Below, in pieces: positions 39,711 through 51,300 of a stretch of 64,000 nt of DNA. The position numbers were made by a program, and so were the translations under genes. Source of the DNA: Rhyacichthys aspro. Lineage: Eukaryota > Chordata > Actinopteri > Gobiiformes > Rhyacichthyidae. The stretch is taken from assembly GCA_036850595.1 (NCBI GenBank), contig CM072161.1, positions 18,185,812 through 18,249,811 of the forward strand, given 5' to 3'. Below the pieces are notes generated by a model. It was not told the origin of the DNA. It ran no database searches and was given only the letters and a program-made list of their open reading frames with translations. Position 1 is the stretch's first letter. Every line of letters begins with the position of its first letter.

Positions 39711-40419
39711 CAGTGGTGTCAAACTCAAAGTGTTGAGGGGCCGCAATAAGAAACATTTCAGGAGCCGAAGACTGGGACAAATCCAGCTAAAACCTGTTCA
39801 CATTCAACTAAAAACTGCTCAAATACAACTAAAATCTGATCAAATCCAACTGAAACCTAATCAAATTCATCTAAAACCTGTTCAAATCCAACTAAAACAT
39901 GTTCAAATCCAACTACAACCTGTTTAAGATGGTGTAAAACCTATTCAAATTCAGCTGAAACCTGTTCAAATCCAACTACAACTTGTTCAAATCCAACTAA
40001 AACCTGTTCAAATCCAACTACAACCTGTTTAAGACGGTTTACAACCTATTCAAATTCATCTAAAACCTGTTCAAATCCAACTACAACCTGTTCAAATCCA
40101 ACTAAAACCTGTTCAAATCCAACTACAACCTGTTCAAATTCAACTAAAACCTGTTCAAATCCAACTAAAACCTGTTCAAATCCAACTACAACCTGTTCAA
40201 ATTCATCTAAAACCTGTTCAAATGCAACTACAACCTGTTCAAATCCAACTAAAACCTGTTCAAATCCAACTACAACCTGTTCAAATTCATCTAAAACCTG
40301 TTCAAATCCAAATACAATCTGTTCAAATCCAACTAAAACCTAAAATCCAAAAATATTACTTACCAAAAGTATTGAAGGACCATATAAAACATTGCAAAGG
40401 GCAGAGTTTGACGTGTGTG
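39711..40419 (-). mobile_element. hAT-like non-autonomous element B carrying minisatellite
   Basis: The left end CAGTGGTGTCAAACTCAAAG fits a hAT terminal repeat; the right end read inward is CACACACGTCAAACTCTGCC. A perfect 8-bp duplication ACATAAAG flanks it (39703-39710 and 40420-40427). Its left end matches the complement of element A's right end (AACTCAAAGTG, GAGGGGCCG) and its right end matches element A's left end (TTTGC, ATGTTTTAT, GG), so it is the same family inverted. Interior: one long 21-bp array. Confidence 0.87.
39778..40345 (+). repeat. 21-bp minisatellite inside element B
   Basis: About 27 units of AAAACCTGTTCAAATCCAACT alternating with ACAACCTGTTCAAATTCATCT, giving two- to four-unit blocks. 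Confidence 0.95.
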
Positions 40420-40427
40420 ACATAAAG
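40420..40427 (+). repeat. Target-site duplication, right of element B
   Basis: ACATAAAG, identical to 39703-39710. Confidence 0.87.
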
Positions 40428-42693
40428 TATGGCTCTATTTTTCTTGCTACACTACGACAGAAGCCAACCGTTTCTTAAAGAGCGTTACACTGATTTAAAT
40501 CATGCGTTAAACAGTGTATTTGAAGTTCCACCTGTTTGTATCTGTGACTGGGCTCAGCATCAGCAGCAAATACAGCCAAGATGGACTTAAGGACGTGGAT
40601 GAAGATTAGCATCAAAAGAAATTCTAAAAGAAATGTTAATAATATAAACAAAAACAGGTGGTTATTGGCTTTGATGACGGAGAATACTCAAAGACACTAG
40701 ATTTAAAACGAGCGACGGAGATGTAAAACTTACCATCACACGCAGGACATTCTCATCGATTAAAATCACTGATAATAAAGTCTGGATAACAGGGTTTTTT
40801 GATAGATGATTCCTATTAGAATTTGATATGTGGGAATTAAACTGTTTTTATCAAATACATAATACTGTTTAATAGTTGCATAATAGAAACCAAGGACAAG
40901 ACCAGGACTAGACCAGGACTAGACCAGGACTAGACCAGGACCGGCTGATGACACATTGAGGGTCCAGTGTCATTAATGGGACACGGGGGGCGTCAGGGGG
41001 GGTCCCGTGTGTCTGGGGTCAGTCGTGTTTGGAGCTCGTCTTTGTTCAAAACTCATCGAGTGGAAAAAACGGGGCCAAACCCAGGGGCCGCTTATCCCCA
41101 CGTGACGTCAGGAGAGAAAAAACAGGACCGGGACTAAACCAGGACTAGACCAGGACTAAACCAGGACTAAACCAAGACCAGGGCAGGATGTAGGACTGTC
41201 AAAGTACTGAGGCCCAAACAAATGTTTACTTTACAGCGAGCGTCTGTCGTATTTAGTCATTATTTTACTGCTCCTACTGTTAAATATCACAACAGTATGA
41301 CACGCCGCTAAAGCTAATGACGGAAAAACAAAACTGAATTGAAAGCATTAGTCGTAGAAACCGGAGGAAAACAGAGCGCTTGTTGACGGTTTTGAGCCTG
41401 AATCCTCCGAGAGCGAGATGGAAAATGGAGCGTTTCCTGAGACGCAGTAAAGTGTGAAGCTGCGAATCCCTCGAGACGTTAACGACATCAAACCAAAACA
41501 TGACGTCCGCTCGAGTCGCGAGAAGAGACCACACGGACCGAGCCTCGTTTACAGTCAACTGAAGGTTATGCAATAAGGCTAGATGGATTTACACTGTGCA
41601 CAATGAGATTGATTTGGAAATGTGTTAAGAACAATGGACGTTTTATACATTTGAGAAAAAGAACTGATTTAATCCATTAATATCATATTGTAACAGGAAA
41701 AAAAACATAAAAATTCATCTAGGATTTATTATCAAGGTCGTTCTGACGCTGAAGTCGAAGCTAAAAGTTTACAGTAAGATAACTAAACCTCAGTTTGGTG
41801 AAATGTGTTGTTAAAATAGGTTTTCAATCAGTTTTCAAATCAGTTTTATTTTGGTAAAAAAAAGAAAAGCAGCAGACGTCTCTCTCTGGACACAGCTCAG
41901 TGGAAACACAAGCCTCTTCAGGAGAAACTGAAATAAAGTGGATTGGTCCAGTTGATGTTTGATAGAATATTTTAGGATTATACTTTAGTTTTTTCTGCTT
42001 TTACTTGAGTTATTTTATTTTGAATGAACCGTACTTTTACTTTGGCTTCGAACCAAAACAGGGCTCGCTCACACTGCTTTTAAGGCGAGTTTTTTTCACC
42101 AAAGTTCAGTTTAACTTCTGCGTTTTGTCACAGGATTAAAAACACTTGCATCATTACAGACACTAGTTCATCTGAGTGAGGTTTAGTTAAAACCAGAGAT
42201 ATGTAACATAACGCTGTTAAATATGTCTACATTCACTCACTGACAGGACTATTTTTACTTGTGTTTTCTGATAAAGTCAACATTAAAATCATAGAAGTGA
42301 AAACTGCCTCGTGTGGTGGAGTTATTGTTGATTTTGTGTCCGTTCACGGTGAAGGTCAGATGGTTTCTCTTTAACTAATCTGTGTAAAGTTAAACATTAG
42401 CTTTGACTCAATGACCTCAGTTCCTGTAAAAACCTGCATCTTCCTTTTAAAAAGTCAAAATATAACTTCTTCTTTCACTTCTCGATGAAAAACGAAGAGA
42501 GAGCCACAACCAAACAAACAAAAGAGTTGTTTGACATTCGGCTTTGATTCATTTTGATCAAACTGTGAATCAAATTTAAACTAAATCCTTTTCTATGAAT
42601 CACTCAGTTATAAATGTATTTTTTTTTGTAAAAGAATGGTATTTTTTTTTAGGATTTTAATTGTCCAGTCACAGTCTTAAAAACAATAAAATC
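40428..42693. other. No gene seen
   Basis: Contains short 11-bp word clusters (40890-40940, 41130-41185: GACTAGACCAG and GACTAAACCAG) and the repeat fragment at 41873-41935. Confidence 0.6.
41873..41935 (-). repeat. Partial copy of the GTTTCCACTG family
   Basis: AGACGTCTCTCTCTGGACAC, then CAGCTCAGTGGAAACACAAG and CTTCAGGAGAAACTG, near-identical to 30041-30100. Confidence 0.75.
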
Positions 42694-43010
42694 CAGGGTT
42701 CCCACGGGAGCTTGAAATCCTTGAAAATGCTTGAATTTTAATCTAGTGTTTTCAAGGCTGTAAAAGTCCTTGAATTGTGGATAAAGTGCTTGAAAGTGCT
42801 AAAATTCTGATTGTCTTGCTTTATTCATTCATAATTTCACTGAGTCTTTTTTTTTATGCCACAATGGATTTAAATGATAAAACTACATTCGGTATTATTA
42901 TTTATTTATGTAATTGACTGCAGTAAGGTGCTTGAAAAACATGAAAACACACCTTGAAAGTGCTTGAAAAGTGCTGGATTTTGAACTTAGAAAAGAAAAC
43001 ACTTGACTTT
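42694..43010 (+). repeat. Interspersed repeat with CTTGAAAGTGCTTGAA words
   Basis: Begins CAGGGTTCCCACGGG and is filled with CCTTGAAA, GTGCTTGAAA and GTCCTTGAATT. I know the pattern from fish repeats with hAT-like CAGGG ends. The right terminus is not recognisable. Confidence 0.5.
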
Positions 43011-44299
43011 TCCAGCTCTGACTACATCTTCAGAGAATCGGTAAGCTCTAAACTTTTTTTGATGTGTTGTTGTTGTAAGAGTTGACAGATTGAGTTTGGA
43101 ATTAAAGAATTAAGGAAAGGAAAATAATATTCATTGCATTAGCAGGTTTGTAGCTGTAGCTGAGAGCTCAGTGAAGCAGCAGTGAAGGCTAGCTACGTTA
43201 TAGCATTAGCATCAAAGCCATATTGTGAGGATGAGTTTGTGAATAAACATAAATGAGAAAGGCTTTGACAAACATTTGTCTTTTTTTTTCCTTCTTTGCA
43301 CAAATACAAAAGAAAAAAATTGAAGTTGTCGTTATTTGAAGGTTATTAAGTTATTCTTTTACTGGACCGGACCTAAAACGAAACTAAAATGGGTTTGACA
43401 CTGTTTCATGCTCTTGTGTGTATATTTTTTACTCTTAAATATAGGGTTTTCTGATTAGAACTGGTAAAAATAATAATAATCTGTCAGACTCACTCTTAAT
43501 GCACATCCACTATTTATAAAACAGCACAAAAATTCAACTATTCCTCTGCTGAATGGGGCTAATAGTAATATTTGATGGAAAATAAGTCCTGGTAATATAG
43601 TGTGACCATGTTTCTGTGGAAAACCTGTGGCATTAGACAAGACACAAACCAAAAGAAGGAGCAAGCATCGTGTTAGTTCCACACACAAAACTCTTCTGGG
43701 GACTCTGCAAAACCCAATCCAAATGTATTCACTCAAAACACACCTTACGCTTCATAAACCTGCACCGTTCCTTTCATTTCCAGCAAGATTTCAGGATTTG
43801 TATGTTTCTTTGATTTATTTAACGATGCACACTTCCTCTGTGGACGTCTCGGTGCTTTCTCTTCACTACTCCCCCTGCAGGTGATGACTGGAACCACCTT
43901 CTGAAAGTCCCAAACTCCCCGGAGCTACACAGAGAGTCTCTTTAATGCTGCTCCAACAGGCTCTGGCCTCGCCCCTCTCCTTTAAACGCACTGCTTTGGG
44001 GCACGCTCAGGACCAGGCCCCCTTTTCCCTAAAACCACGTAGATTAGATTTACAACAATCTCAACGCGCTTTGCCCCAAATCAGTCCCAATTACATCCAT
44101 CTGAGGAATCCTAACCTTGAAACAGTAGCACAGTTGACCAAAATGAGCCTTTCTGTTCGCATTTAAACGCGTCTAAAGCTAATATCGACTCGTCGGTGGC
44201 TCCACTTTTCTCCAAATCCAACTAAACAGCGCGTAAAAGCTGTCCCTAAACGCGCTGTGTGTTATGTAAACTGCTCCAGGGACGGACTAAAACAGGTTG
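43011..44299. other. No gene seen (drebrin-family intron 1, exon-proximal part)
   Basis: AT-rich to about 43600 and more balanced towards the CpG-rich patch. No splice-supported exon seen. Confidence 0.6.
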
Positions 44300-44327
44300 G
44301 GTTTACTCCGAGGTGATGCTGCCCCTG

Positions 44328-44329
<2 letters not shown>

Positions 44330-44361
<32 letters not shown>
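44330..44361. repeat. CTG/CAG trinucleotide run in intron 1
   Basis: About ten and a half uninterrupted CTG units on the plus strand (CAG on the transcribed sense). The run sits about 90 nt inside the intron from the drebrin-family exon 1 donor. It also makes a spurious poly-Cys or poly-Gln reading frame. Confidence 0.95.
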
Positions 44362-44363
<2 letters not shown>

Positions 44364-44449
44364 GCGCATCCTCCGTACGCACGTAGCACCAGGACATCCA
44401 CACGCCTCCATCCGGGAAAAAAGAGGCCCCAAAAAAAGGCTTTACTCAC

Positions 44450-44532
44450 CAGTCGGTGTTGGAGCTGTCGTCGATCACGTCCTGGTACGCGGTGAGCAGC
44501 GCCAGGCGGTTTTTGCTGAGGTTGACGGCCAT
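44450..44532 (-). CDS. dbn1: Drebrin-family actin-binding protein, first coding exon only
   Basis: The exon encodes 27 residues plus two bases of the next codon, starting MAVNLSKNRLALLTAYQDVI and ending SNTDW, with the Trp codon split TG|G at donor GTGAGT. Family members begin their ADF-homology domain in this way; LLxAYxxVI and TDW fit drebrin better than drebrin-like (dbnl), which has a shorter match. Drebrin binds F-actin through this region and acts in neuronal spines and cell cortex. The ATG has G at -3 and +4, a strong initiation context. All further exons lie at lower coordinates and none was found, so the protein is mostly outside the window. Drebrin-like is the main alternative. Confidence 0.72.
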
Positions 44533-45594
44533 AGCTCCCGTGTGTGTGCGTAACCGAGCAGAGAGACACAGACGCGGGACCCGGACTGCACCAGGACTGG
44601 GACCAGGACTGAGACGGGGAGGCTGGGACCAGGAGCAGACAAAGAGACGAGAGGATGGAGGTCTGCAGGGTCCTAGCGCCGGAAATTCAGCCACTGAGAT
44701 TAAAAAAACCAAAAAAACAGCGTGAGACAATCAATAAACGGCTGCAGTGAAGCGAACACGGAAATAAAAATAACAGATTCACGTTTTTAGAGACAAGAAT
44801 ATCTTAAATAAAATATATATCATTTCAAAAATGTTTTTTCTTTGGTTTATTTCTGGTTTGGTTTAGTTCTGCTGATTTATTTGGTTTTGTCTCCTGTTGG
44901 GACCTTGATCATTTAGGTGCAACCCACTCACATTTATTTTTAATGCCGTATGTTTACTCTTTAATCTTGTTGACACAGTAACCTTTGACCTTTTAATGAA
45001 TCAATCTGTTACAAATGCCTCACCAAACTAAAGATCTGTCAAAATAAAAGACCCAGAATATAGCTGAACATATGGAGGCCCGTCCCAGCTGCTGCGGGGG
45101 TGAGAGCACAGCCTGGACAATAGCCATTTAAGCCTTGTTTCCACTGGGACGGTACGTGAGGAGTCAGAAACATCCCCAAAAAGTGTACAATTGTGCGTTT
45201 ATGCTTTTATCTTTAGTGTTTCTGCAGGTTTTCTGGCCTCGGAAGCTGTGACTGTGGAGTGTCAGTCCTTTTTCATGTTGAAAATATAGTATATCACACA
45301 TATTGTTTAGTCTATAGTTCAAACTTTAAACTATCAGCACAATAATATGTGTTCACAGTGTCAGCCTGGCCCTCCACAAGAGTCCCAGGCTCTAATGTGG
45401 CCCTTGGGGAAGAATATTTACCCTCCTTTGGTCTAATGTTTACTGCAGCAGCTGCTCTTGTCTCTGACGCTGCTGCACGACTCTCATCTTTATATTAATT
45501 AATGTCAACACATCCATTTATCTGCTCCAAATGCATATTATATCGTATTTACATCTCGGGACGCGGCAGAGCGGAAACACGAGGGTCAAAGGGG

Positions 45595-45650
45595 TTACCT
45601 GAACCGAACTGAGCCGTGCTGAGCTGTATCGAAGCACTCCAGTGGAAACG
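45595..45650 (-). repeat. Partial copy of the GTTTCCACTG family
   Basis: GAACCGAACTGAGCC at one end and CCAGTGGAAACGGACC at the other, in the order expected for a minus-strand copy. A small plus-strand fragment lies at 45128-45160. Confidence 0.6.
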
Positions 45651-46214
45651 GACCCACAGACTCACTACGGGACGCTGTGTTTGGACGACGGGAGGGGTCC
45701 AGACACAGAGAAGACTCACAGGGAGCGCATACAGAAAGGCCGACCCGGGGCTTGAACCTATGACCTTCCTCACAACATATTTTATCAACATCTGATTCCT
45801 TTTTTGTCCCACGTCTGTCATTTTTCCACATTTTCACGTCAGATTTGGGTTAATTTAGTCCTGCTCTAGTCCTGCCGTAGTCCGGTCTCAGTCCTGGTCC
45901 CGGTCCCACAGTCAGAGCAGAGTGAGGTATGTGGCGCGGTGCCAAACTGGGGTCCACTGCAGAAAAGGGGGATGGTCTCCACGACAACCATTCTACCGTC
46001 ACCGTCGACAACAGGACGAAAAAAAAGCTCCTGAAATGTCAACTTTTCGACAAATACAGAGAAAAAAGGCTGAACCTGGACCAGACCCAAAGACCAACAC
46101 AGTCCTGGTTTAGTCCTGGTATAAAGTCCTGGTTTAGACGTGGTTCAGTCCCAGTTTAGACCCAGTTTAGACCTAGTTCGTTGTGAATTTCTTTGTGAAT
46201 TAAACCACTTTTCT

Positions 46215-46363
46215 GTCTCCACTGCATTAAACAGAAGCAGAAAGTGTGACATAAAAGAGCGAGTCTCTAAAATGTAGAAAACTGCTGCAGCCTTTGAATT
46301 TAAAATTTAGAAAGATGGGAATAAAGCAGAAAAACTCTTCTTCTACCGTTTACTGCAGCAGCC
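46215..46363 (-). repeat. Short dispersed repeat, copy 2
   Basis: Inverted copy of 29320-29455, with a 15-bp insertion-like difference outside the core. It lies upstream of the drebrin-family gene. Confidence 0.85.
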
Positions 46364-47714
46364 TTATATGTGTGTGTTGTGTATATTGTGCATTTATATT
46401 CATTTAGGCTCAGTGACCGTCTGGAGGTTTGAGCTGTTCATTTTCCTCACGTTTTGCACAATTCGTTTCTTTCTGCAGCGTTTCTTAAATAGATCCGTGT
46501 CAGAGCCGAGCCTTTAAATGGCAGGTAACCATGGCAACGCTCCGACTAAAAAAAGGACACCTCCAAACACAGCCTCTTTTTCTCACTAAAAATAACTTTA
46601 AATCCAGCATCTGGTGCCGAGCCTCGTCGTGTCGTCGCCGTCGAAAAAGTGGGTTCGCCTTAATTAAGTTTCCTCCCGACAGCACTTTGGGTTTGTGTCA
46701 TTAGGTCTGTCTTAGAGAGAAAAGGGCAAGTAAAAAGAGGGCAATTAATTCATAAAGGAGTTATTGTGTGCACCGCTGAGCTCTTACATACTGTTCATTG
46801 TTATAAAAAATCATACTAAACTTGGACCAGAGACAATCCTCAACAATAAAGAATGAGAAATTGTTCTTTTTATCGAAAAAAGCAAGTATTTATTGTTTCT
46901 AGTTTCAGATCAGCTGCATTCACGCTCCACGGTGCAGTATTTGAGTTTAGTTTTTTGAATGACTTTGGCACCATTTCTGTAAAAGTGCATTTGTCACAAT
47001 GGTTTAGTGTTTTAGACGAATGTCATTGTTTTGTGACACGTGCAAAAAAAAGTAAGAGCAATTTTTAACATCTCCCTGAACAAAACTGTGTCATCATCTC
47101 TAAAAATAACCAGTGTTTCATCGTTTGAGCCTCAGCAGCAGAAGGCTTCATTCACATTTAGAAACTATTCAAACATATTTTTGTTTTTATATTTCTCTCT
47201 TTTAAAGCCACGCCCCCTGGAGGTGGAAGAGTAGAAACATCAGACGCCTTTGGAGGAATATAATTCGATAGAAAAACATCTGTTGTTTGTGTTTCATCTG
47301 TGACCTCGTGTAACATACATCAATTATTCCACTTCTTATATTCTCATCTTGCTTTTCCACCTTGATGTGATTTTCTTATCAGACATAGCATTCTGACACT
47401 GACGGAGAAGTGAATAACACAGATTTTCTCTTCATCATGGCTCCTTTTAGTGGGATTATTATTACTGAACAAGGAAGGAACAGAGGTGAACCAGGACAGG
47501 GTCAGGGGTCAGGGGTCACTGATGCACGCGTGGTCCGATCCAACAGACCAGCTACTGTTGATCAAATCACTGAAGAAGTTAATGTTGGTTCTGATAGAAA
47601 GGTGTCAGTTTGTTGTGTTTGGGACCAGTCTGGGTGACCTCTGACCTCTGACCCCTGAGCATCAGAACCGGACCAGAGCAATGTAGGAAGGTGTCCTAGT
47701 CAGAGTTTGAGGAG

Positions 47715-48383
47715 TTGGACTTAAAACCTGTTCCAATCCATCTAAAACCTGTTTCAATCCATCTAAAAACTGTTCAAATCCAACTAAAACTGTTCAAATT
47801 AATCTAAAACCTGTTCAAATCCATCTAAAACCTGTTCAAATCCATCTAAAACTGTTCAAATTAATCTAAAACCTGTTCAAGTCCATTTAAACCCTGTTCA
47901 GATCCATCTAAAACCTGTTCAAATCCATCTAAAAACTGTTCCAATCCATCTAAAAACTGTTCAAATCCATCTGAAACATGTTCAAATCCATCTAAAACTG
48001 TTCAAATCCATCTAAAACCTGTTCAAATCCATCTAAAAACTGTTCAAATCCATCTAAAAACTGTTCAAATCCATCTGAAACATGTTCAAATCCATCTAAA
48101 ACTGTTCAAATTAATCTAAAACCTGTTCAAGTCCATTTAAACCCTGTTCAGATCCATCTAAAGCCTGTTCAAATCCATCTAAAACCTGTTCAAATCCATC
48201 CAAAACCTGTTCAAATCCATCTAAAACCAGTTCAAATCCATCTAAAACCTGTTCAAATCCATCTAAGACTTGTTCAAACCCATCTAAAACCTGTTCAAAT
48301 CCATCTAAAAACTGTTCAAACCCATCTAAAACCTGTTCAAATCCATCTAAAAACTGTTCAAATCCATCTAAAACCTGTTCTGC
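47715..48383 (+). repeat. 21-bp minisatellite array (locus 6, intergenic)
   Basis: About 32 well-conserved units of AAAACCTGTTCAAATCCATCT. A block including CAAATTAATCTAAAACC and CATTTAAACCCTGTTCAG is present at 47855-47910 and again at 48105-48160, showing large block duplication. It leaves a 99-codon open frame of GFEQVLD heptads on the minus strand, considered an artefact. Confidence 0.95.
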
Positions 48384-51300
48384 TGCTAACATCTTGGAGC
48401 CAGAGACCACAGCACATCTTCAGGATCCAGAGGAGTCCAGGCCTTGACGGGTCAGGGCTGGTTTGGAGCAAAAAAAAGCATAAAAGCATAAAAAAATGTG
48501 TCTTTACATTTTTCACTGAGGCTCAAACTAACGGGAACAAACATAAGAAAATGAATGAACATCAAGTTTTACGAGAGTCCAGTTCTTTCTTTTCTTTCTG
48601 AACCACACTGCGCTGCACGACTCAGCAAAAAACTGACCTAATTCTGTAAATATGACTCCAATGTCTGGATTAAACTGCCTCTGTGTTATTTTTACTCCTG
48701 AGGCTCGAGTCTAATCCTCAGAGTTGACAGGTTCATTACATTTTTTCTGAAAGAAGAGCAGCTCTGGGTCCGATGGCTTTTACTGGACGAGAGGCCGAAG
48801 GGAGGATTTATTCTGGACAAACGGAGAGAATCTGAAAACACGAACAAAAAGAAACAGAATGACATCAACAAACAGGAAGAGAAAGTGCTACAGTGAGGAT
48901 TAAACCAGGACTAAACCCACGGCACAGTCTTCACACTAGATTCTGCTTTTGAATCCTGATTATCCCATGTATCAGTGGAGTTTTTCGTGGGTTTTTAGTC
49001 CGAGCGCTGAAGGGTTAAAGAGTGGGACATACCAGAGCAGTGAGGTCTGAGCAGAATCAAACAGGAAAGTCCCACAAAACAAACCTCTTCAAATAAAACA
49101 CAGGCTTATTCAGATCATTAGAACAACCACTGCTGGAGCTAAGAAGAAGGAGGAGGAATAATGTGAACCATTTCAGTTTAAAGCAAAAGTCAAATGTAGG
49201 AACTAAAAGTCAGAACTGTTTTCGATAGACATTTAAAGCTTCATAAAACCGAGATCATAACACAGCATCTAGACGAAAACATAACAAAGAAAATAGATCT
49301 TTAGTGTTTGGATGATTAACTTAAGCTTGATCTTAGGTTTGTTAAGTTGTTTTGTGCCAGTTCTTAACCTGTGGATGTTGTATTTTTCTGGCGCACGTTC
49401 TGTTTACTCCAATTTCTGCTCGTCTTATCAGCTCAGGCAATATTTATATCTGGGGGAGATCAGGACCGTGTTCTTTTAGGAGGTTATGGAGATGGTGGTG
49501 CACTTTTTAGCGAGGTAGATCTCTGTGGAAAGTTATGATGAATGAACTACTCCGGAGCAGGTTAAGTTCCAGATAGAGGATATTGTAACTACATTATTTA
49601 ATTAGCTTTATATACTTATTATTTCACTACTTTTACAGTTCAGGGCCCAGGTGGGTTGTAAGGTCTTTTTACCTTTTTTTGTCGTTAAATAAATACAGTT
49701 TTCTTTGTTATAAAGCTAAACTAAACGTAGATTAAATGCTGTCTTTGGCCTGGAATCTGCACATATTACAGTTTCTCATCAGACAAAAACACAGATGAAT
49801 CTACTGTACAGTTTGCACTTACATTTTATTTTAACCATGTGACCAAATATAACTCAGAAGAGTGGGTGGTGCTTGAGAAGAAACACTAATCCAGACTTTC
49901 AGATGCCTGTGAATAAAAATAAAAACGTGTCCAGTGTCTTGGTCCATCTCTAACCCAAATCTCGGCCTCTTCCTCCTGCATCAGTGTGAGTCCAGAGTAA
50001 ACCCGACCGGAGCCAGCTCTGAGGAATGCCTTCATTTCCTTTTCAGCGTGAAACTTCGCTCTCTGCAGCTTTAGGAAACAGGAAAAAAACAAAAAAAACA
50101 AAATCCCGCCGACGTCTGAAGGAAGTGTGAGAGAAAACATTAGTATTCACGCCTCGAGATGTTTACTCCACCGAAAAAAGCTCGAGATAAAGAGTGAAGA
50201 GCTGATAAATGTATGGGATGTATGAGTTATCTGACAAATACATGGGTCTAAATAGCTTTTGAGAGTTTTAAAAATGCATTCTCGATTAAATATGCTCCGT
50301 TTTTAGTTGGGGCTCTTACATTTGGCCATTATTTCCAAATCTAGGACTCCTTCTAGTGTTCACTTTCAGACGTTACAAGTTAATCTGTTCAAGTCTTGTT
50401 TAGGTTTAGCATTTTTAAAACAGAAAAGTGTGAATAAACTTTACTGTTATCAAAATGTATTCTGTTCAACTGTGGCCTTGTTTCTCTGCAGCACTGAAAG
50501 GAAAAAAGTGATTATTAATGCAGCCAAGAAAAGAGGATTCACCGTGACAGCTGTAAAAAAATAAAGAAATGAATAAAAAATGGGACCTCACCTTTTGTCA
50601 ATATTTATCTCTTTTTTTTTGCACCGTTTCTCTGTTTTATCAGCAGCCATTACTTCCTTATTGACATCAGTGTTAACCAATAAGAGCACTTCTTTTTCCA
50701 CTTATTAAAATCCTTGATAATAAACTTTCTTCTTAAGGCCCATGTGTTTGTTTTTTTACAGATGATTCCTATTACAACACGCTATTTTGTGATTAAACGG
50801 TTCTTTTTTCACATTTATAAACAAACTGCATCCTTCCCGTTTAATATAACAGGCTTTACTTCTTGTTTTGTCACCGGCTCAAGCTGCAGCTACACATCGA
50901 GGGCCGAGCTGAGCGATGTGCTGTCGTTTTACCACAGAAGAAACAAATAAGGACACCGGAACTCATGTTTAATATCAGATTATTTTATTATAAATATACA
51001 GTGTTAAGATGGAATGGTACCTGACATTGAGCTTTTACAAGAAAAGAGTGGAGTCTGCGCCGCAATCACCGACCAACGGAAAGAAAAGAGGAATTCAAGT
51101 GTCGTTAAAGCAGAAAGCGTGCGTTCTCGGGTGAAGACGGTGGAAAGCGGAGGGGTCAAAGTTCAAATGGCCAAAATCCACCTGTGCTGATTTAAAAAGA
51201 GCCACAGAGATGAGTTTAACAAGTCTGGCACCAAAGAAGACTGGTTGCATTTTTTAAAGTTTAAAGGAGCATTTTGTGAAGTTCTCCCCGTTTATAGTCT

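Larger units (their letters stand above)
1..44449 (-). other. Presumed large intron 1 of the drebrin-family gene
   Basis: After the donor at 44449 I looked on the minus strand for continuation of the ADF-homology domain (patterns for ALYTYE, KYVLINW, GEDVPDARK) and found none. No other gene was recognised on either strand. The stretch is filled with minisatellites, MITEs, SINEs and apparently unique AT-rich DNA. That it is one intron is inference; an undetected short exon or a broken assembly are alternatives. Confidence 0.45.
44300..44720 (-). promoter_or_regulatory. CpG-rich promoter and 5' UTR region of the drebrin-family gene
   Basis: By eye there are roughly 27 CpG in 400 bp, far denser than in the AT-rich surroundings. 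The patch covers the first coding exon, the presumed 5' UTR (44533 upward) and the start of intron 1. There is no obvious TATA box at a fixed distance, which fits a CpG-island promoter. The transcription start cannot be placed from sequence alone. Confidence 0.6.
44721..47714. other. Intergenic or upstream DNA, no gene seen
   Basis: Upstream of the drebrin-family exon. Contains fragments of dispersed repeats (45128-45160, 45595-45800, 46215-46363) and a few 11-bp words at 46100-46170. Confidence 0.6.

Noticed and set aside
41940..41960. Word matching the complement of codons for an INW motif, considered as a drebrin exon
   Set aside because: Flanking codons do not give KYVL or GEDVPD and no splice sites frame it.
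44303..44569. Frames with poly-Gln or poly-Cys around the drebrin-family exon
   Set aside because: Produced by the CTG run; they read through the splice donor and out of the frame of the recognisable exon.
45340..45420. Possible third hAT element (GGCCCTC ... AATGTGGCCCTTGG)
   Set aside because: Resembles the interior words of elements A and B only loosely; no ends or 8-bp duplication found.
48111..48410. 99-codon frame of GFEQVLD heptads, and similar frames at 19560-19958, 19640-19936, 4277-4630, 39730-39927 and 40222-40425
   Set aside because: Entirely made of the 21-bp minisatellite; the frames are open only because the unit length is divisible by three. No splice or start context, and unrelated sequences beyond the array.
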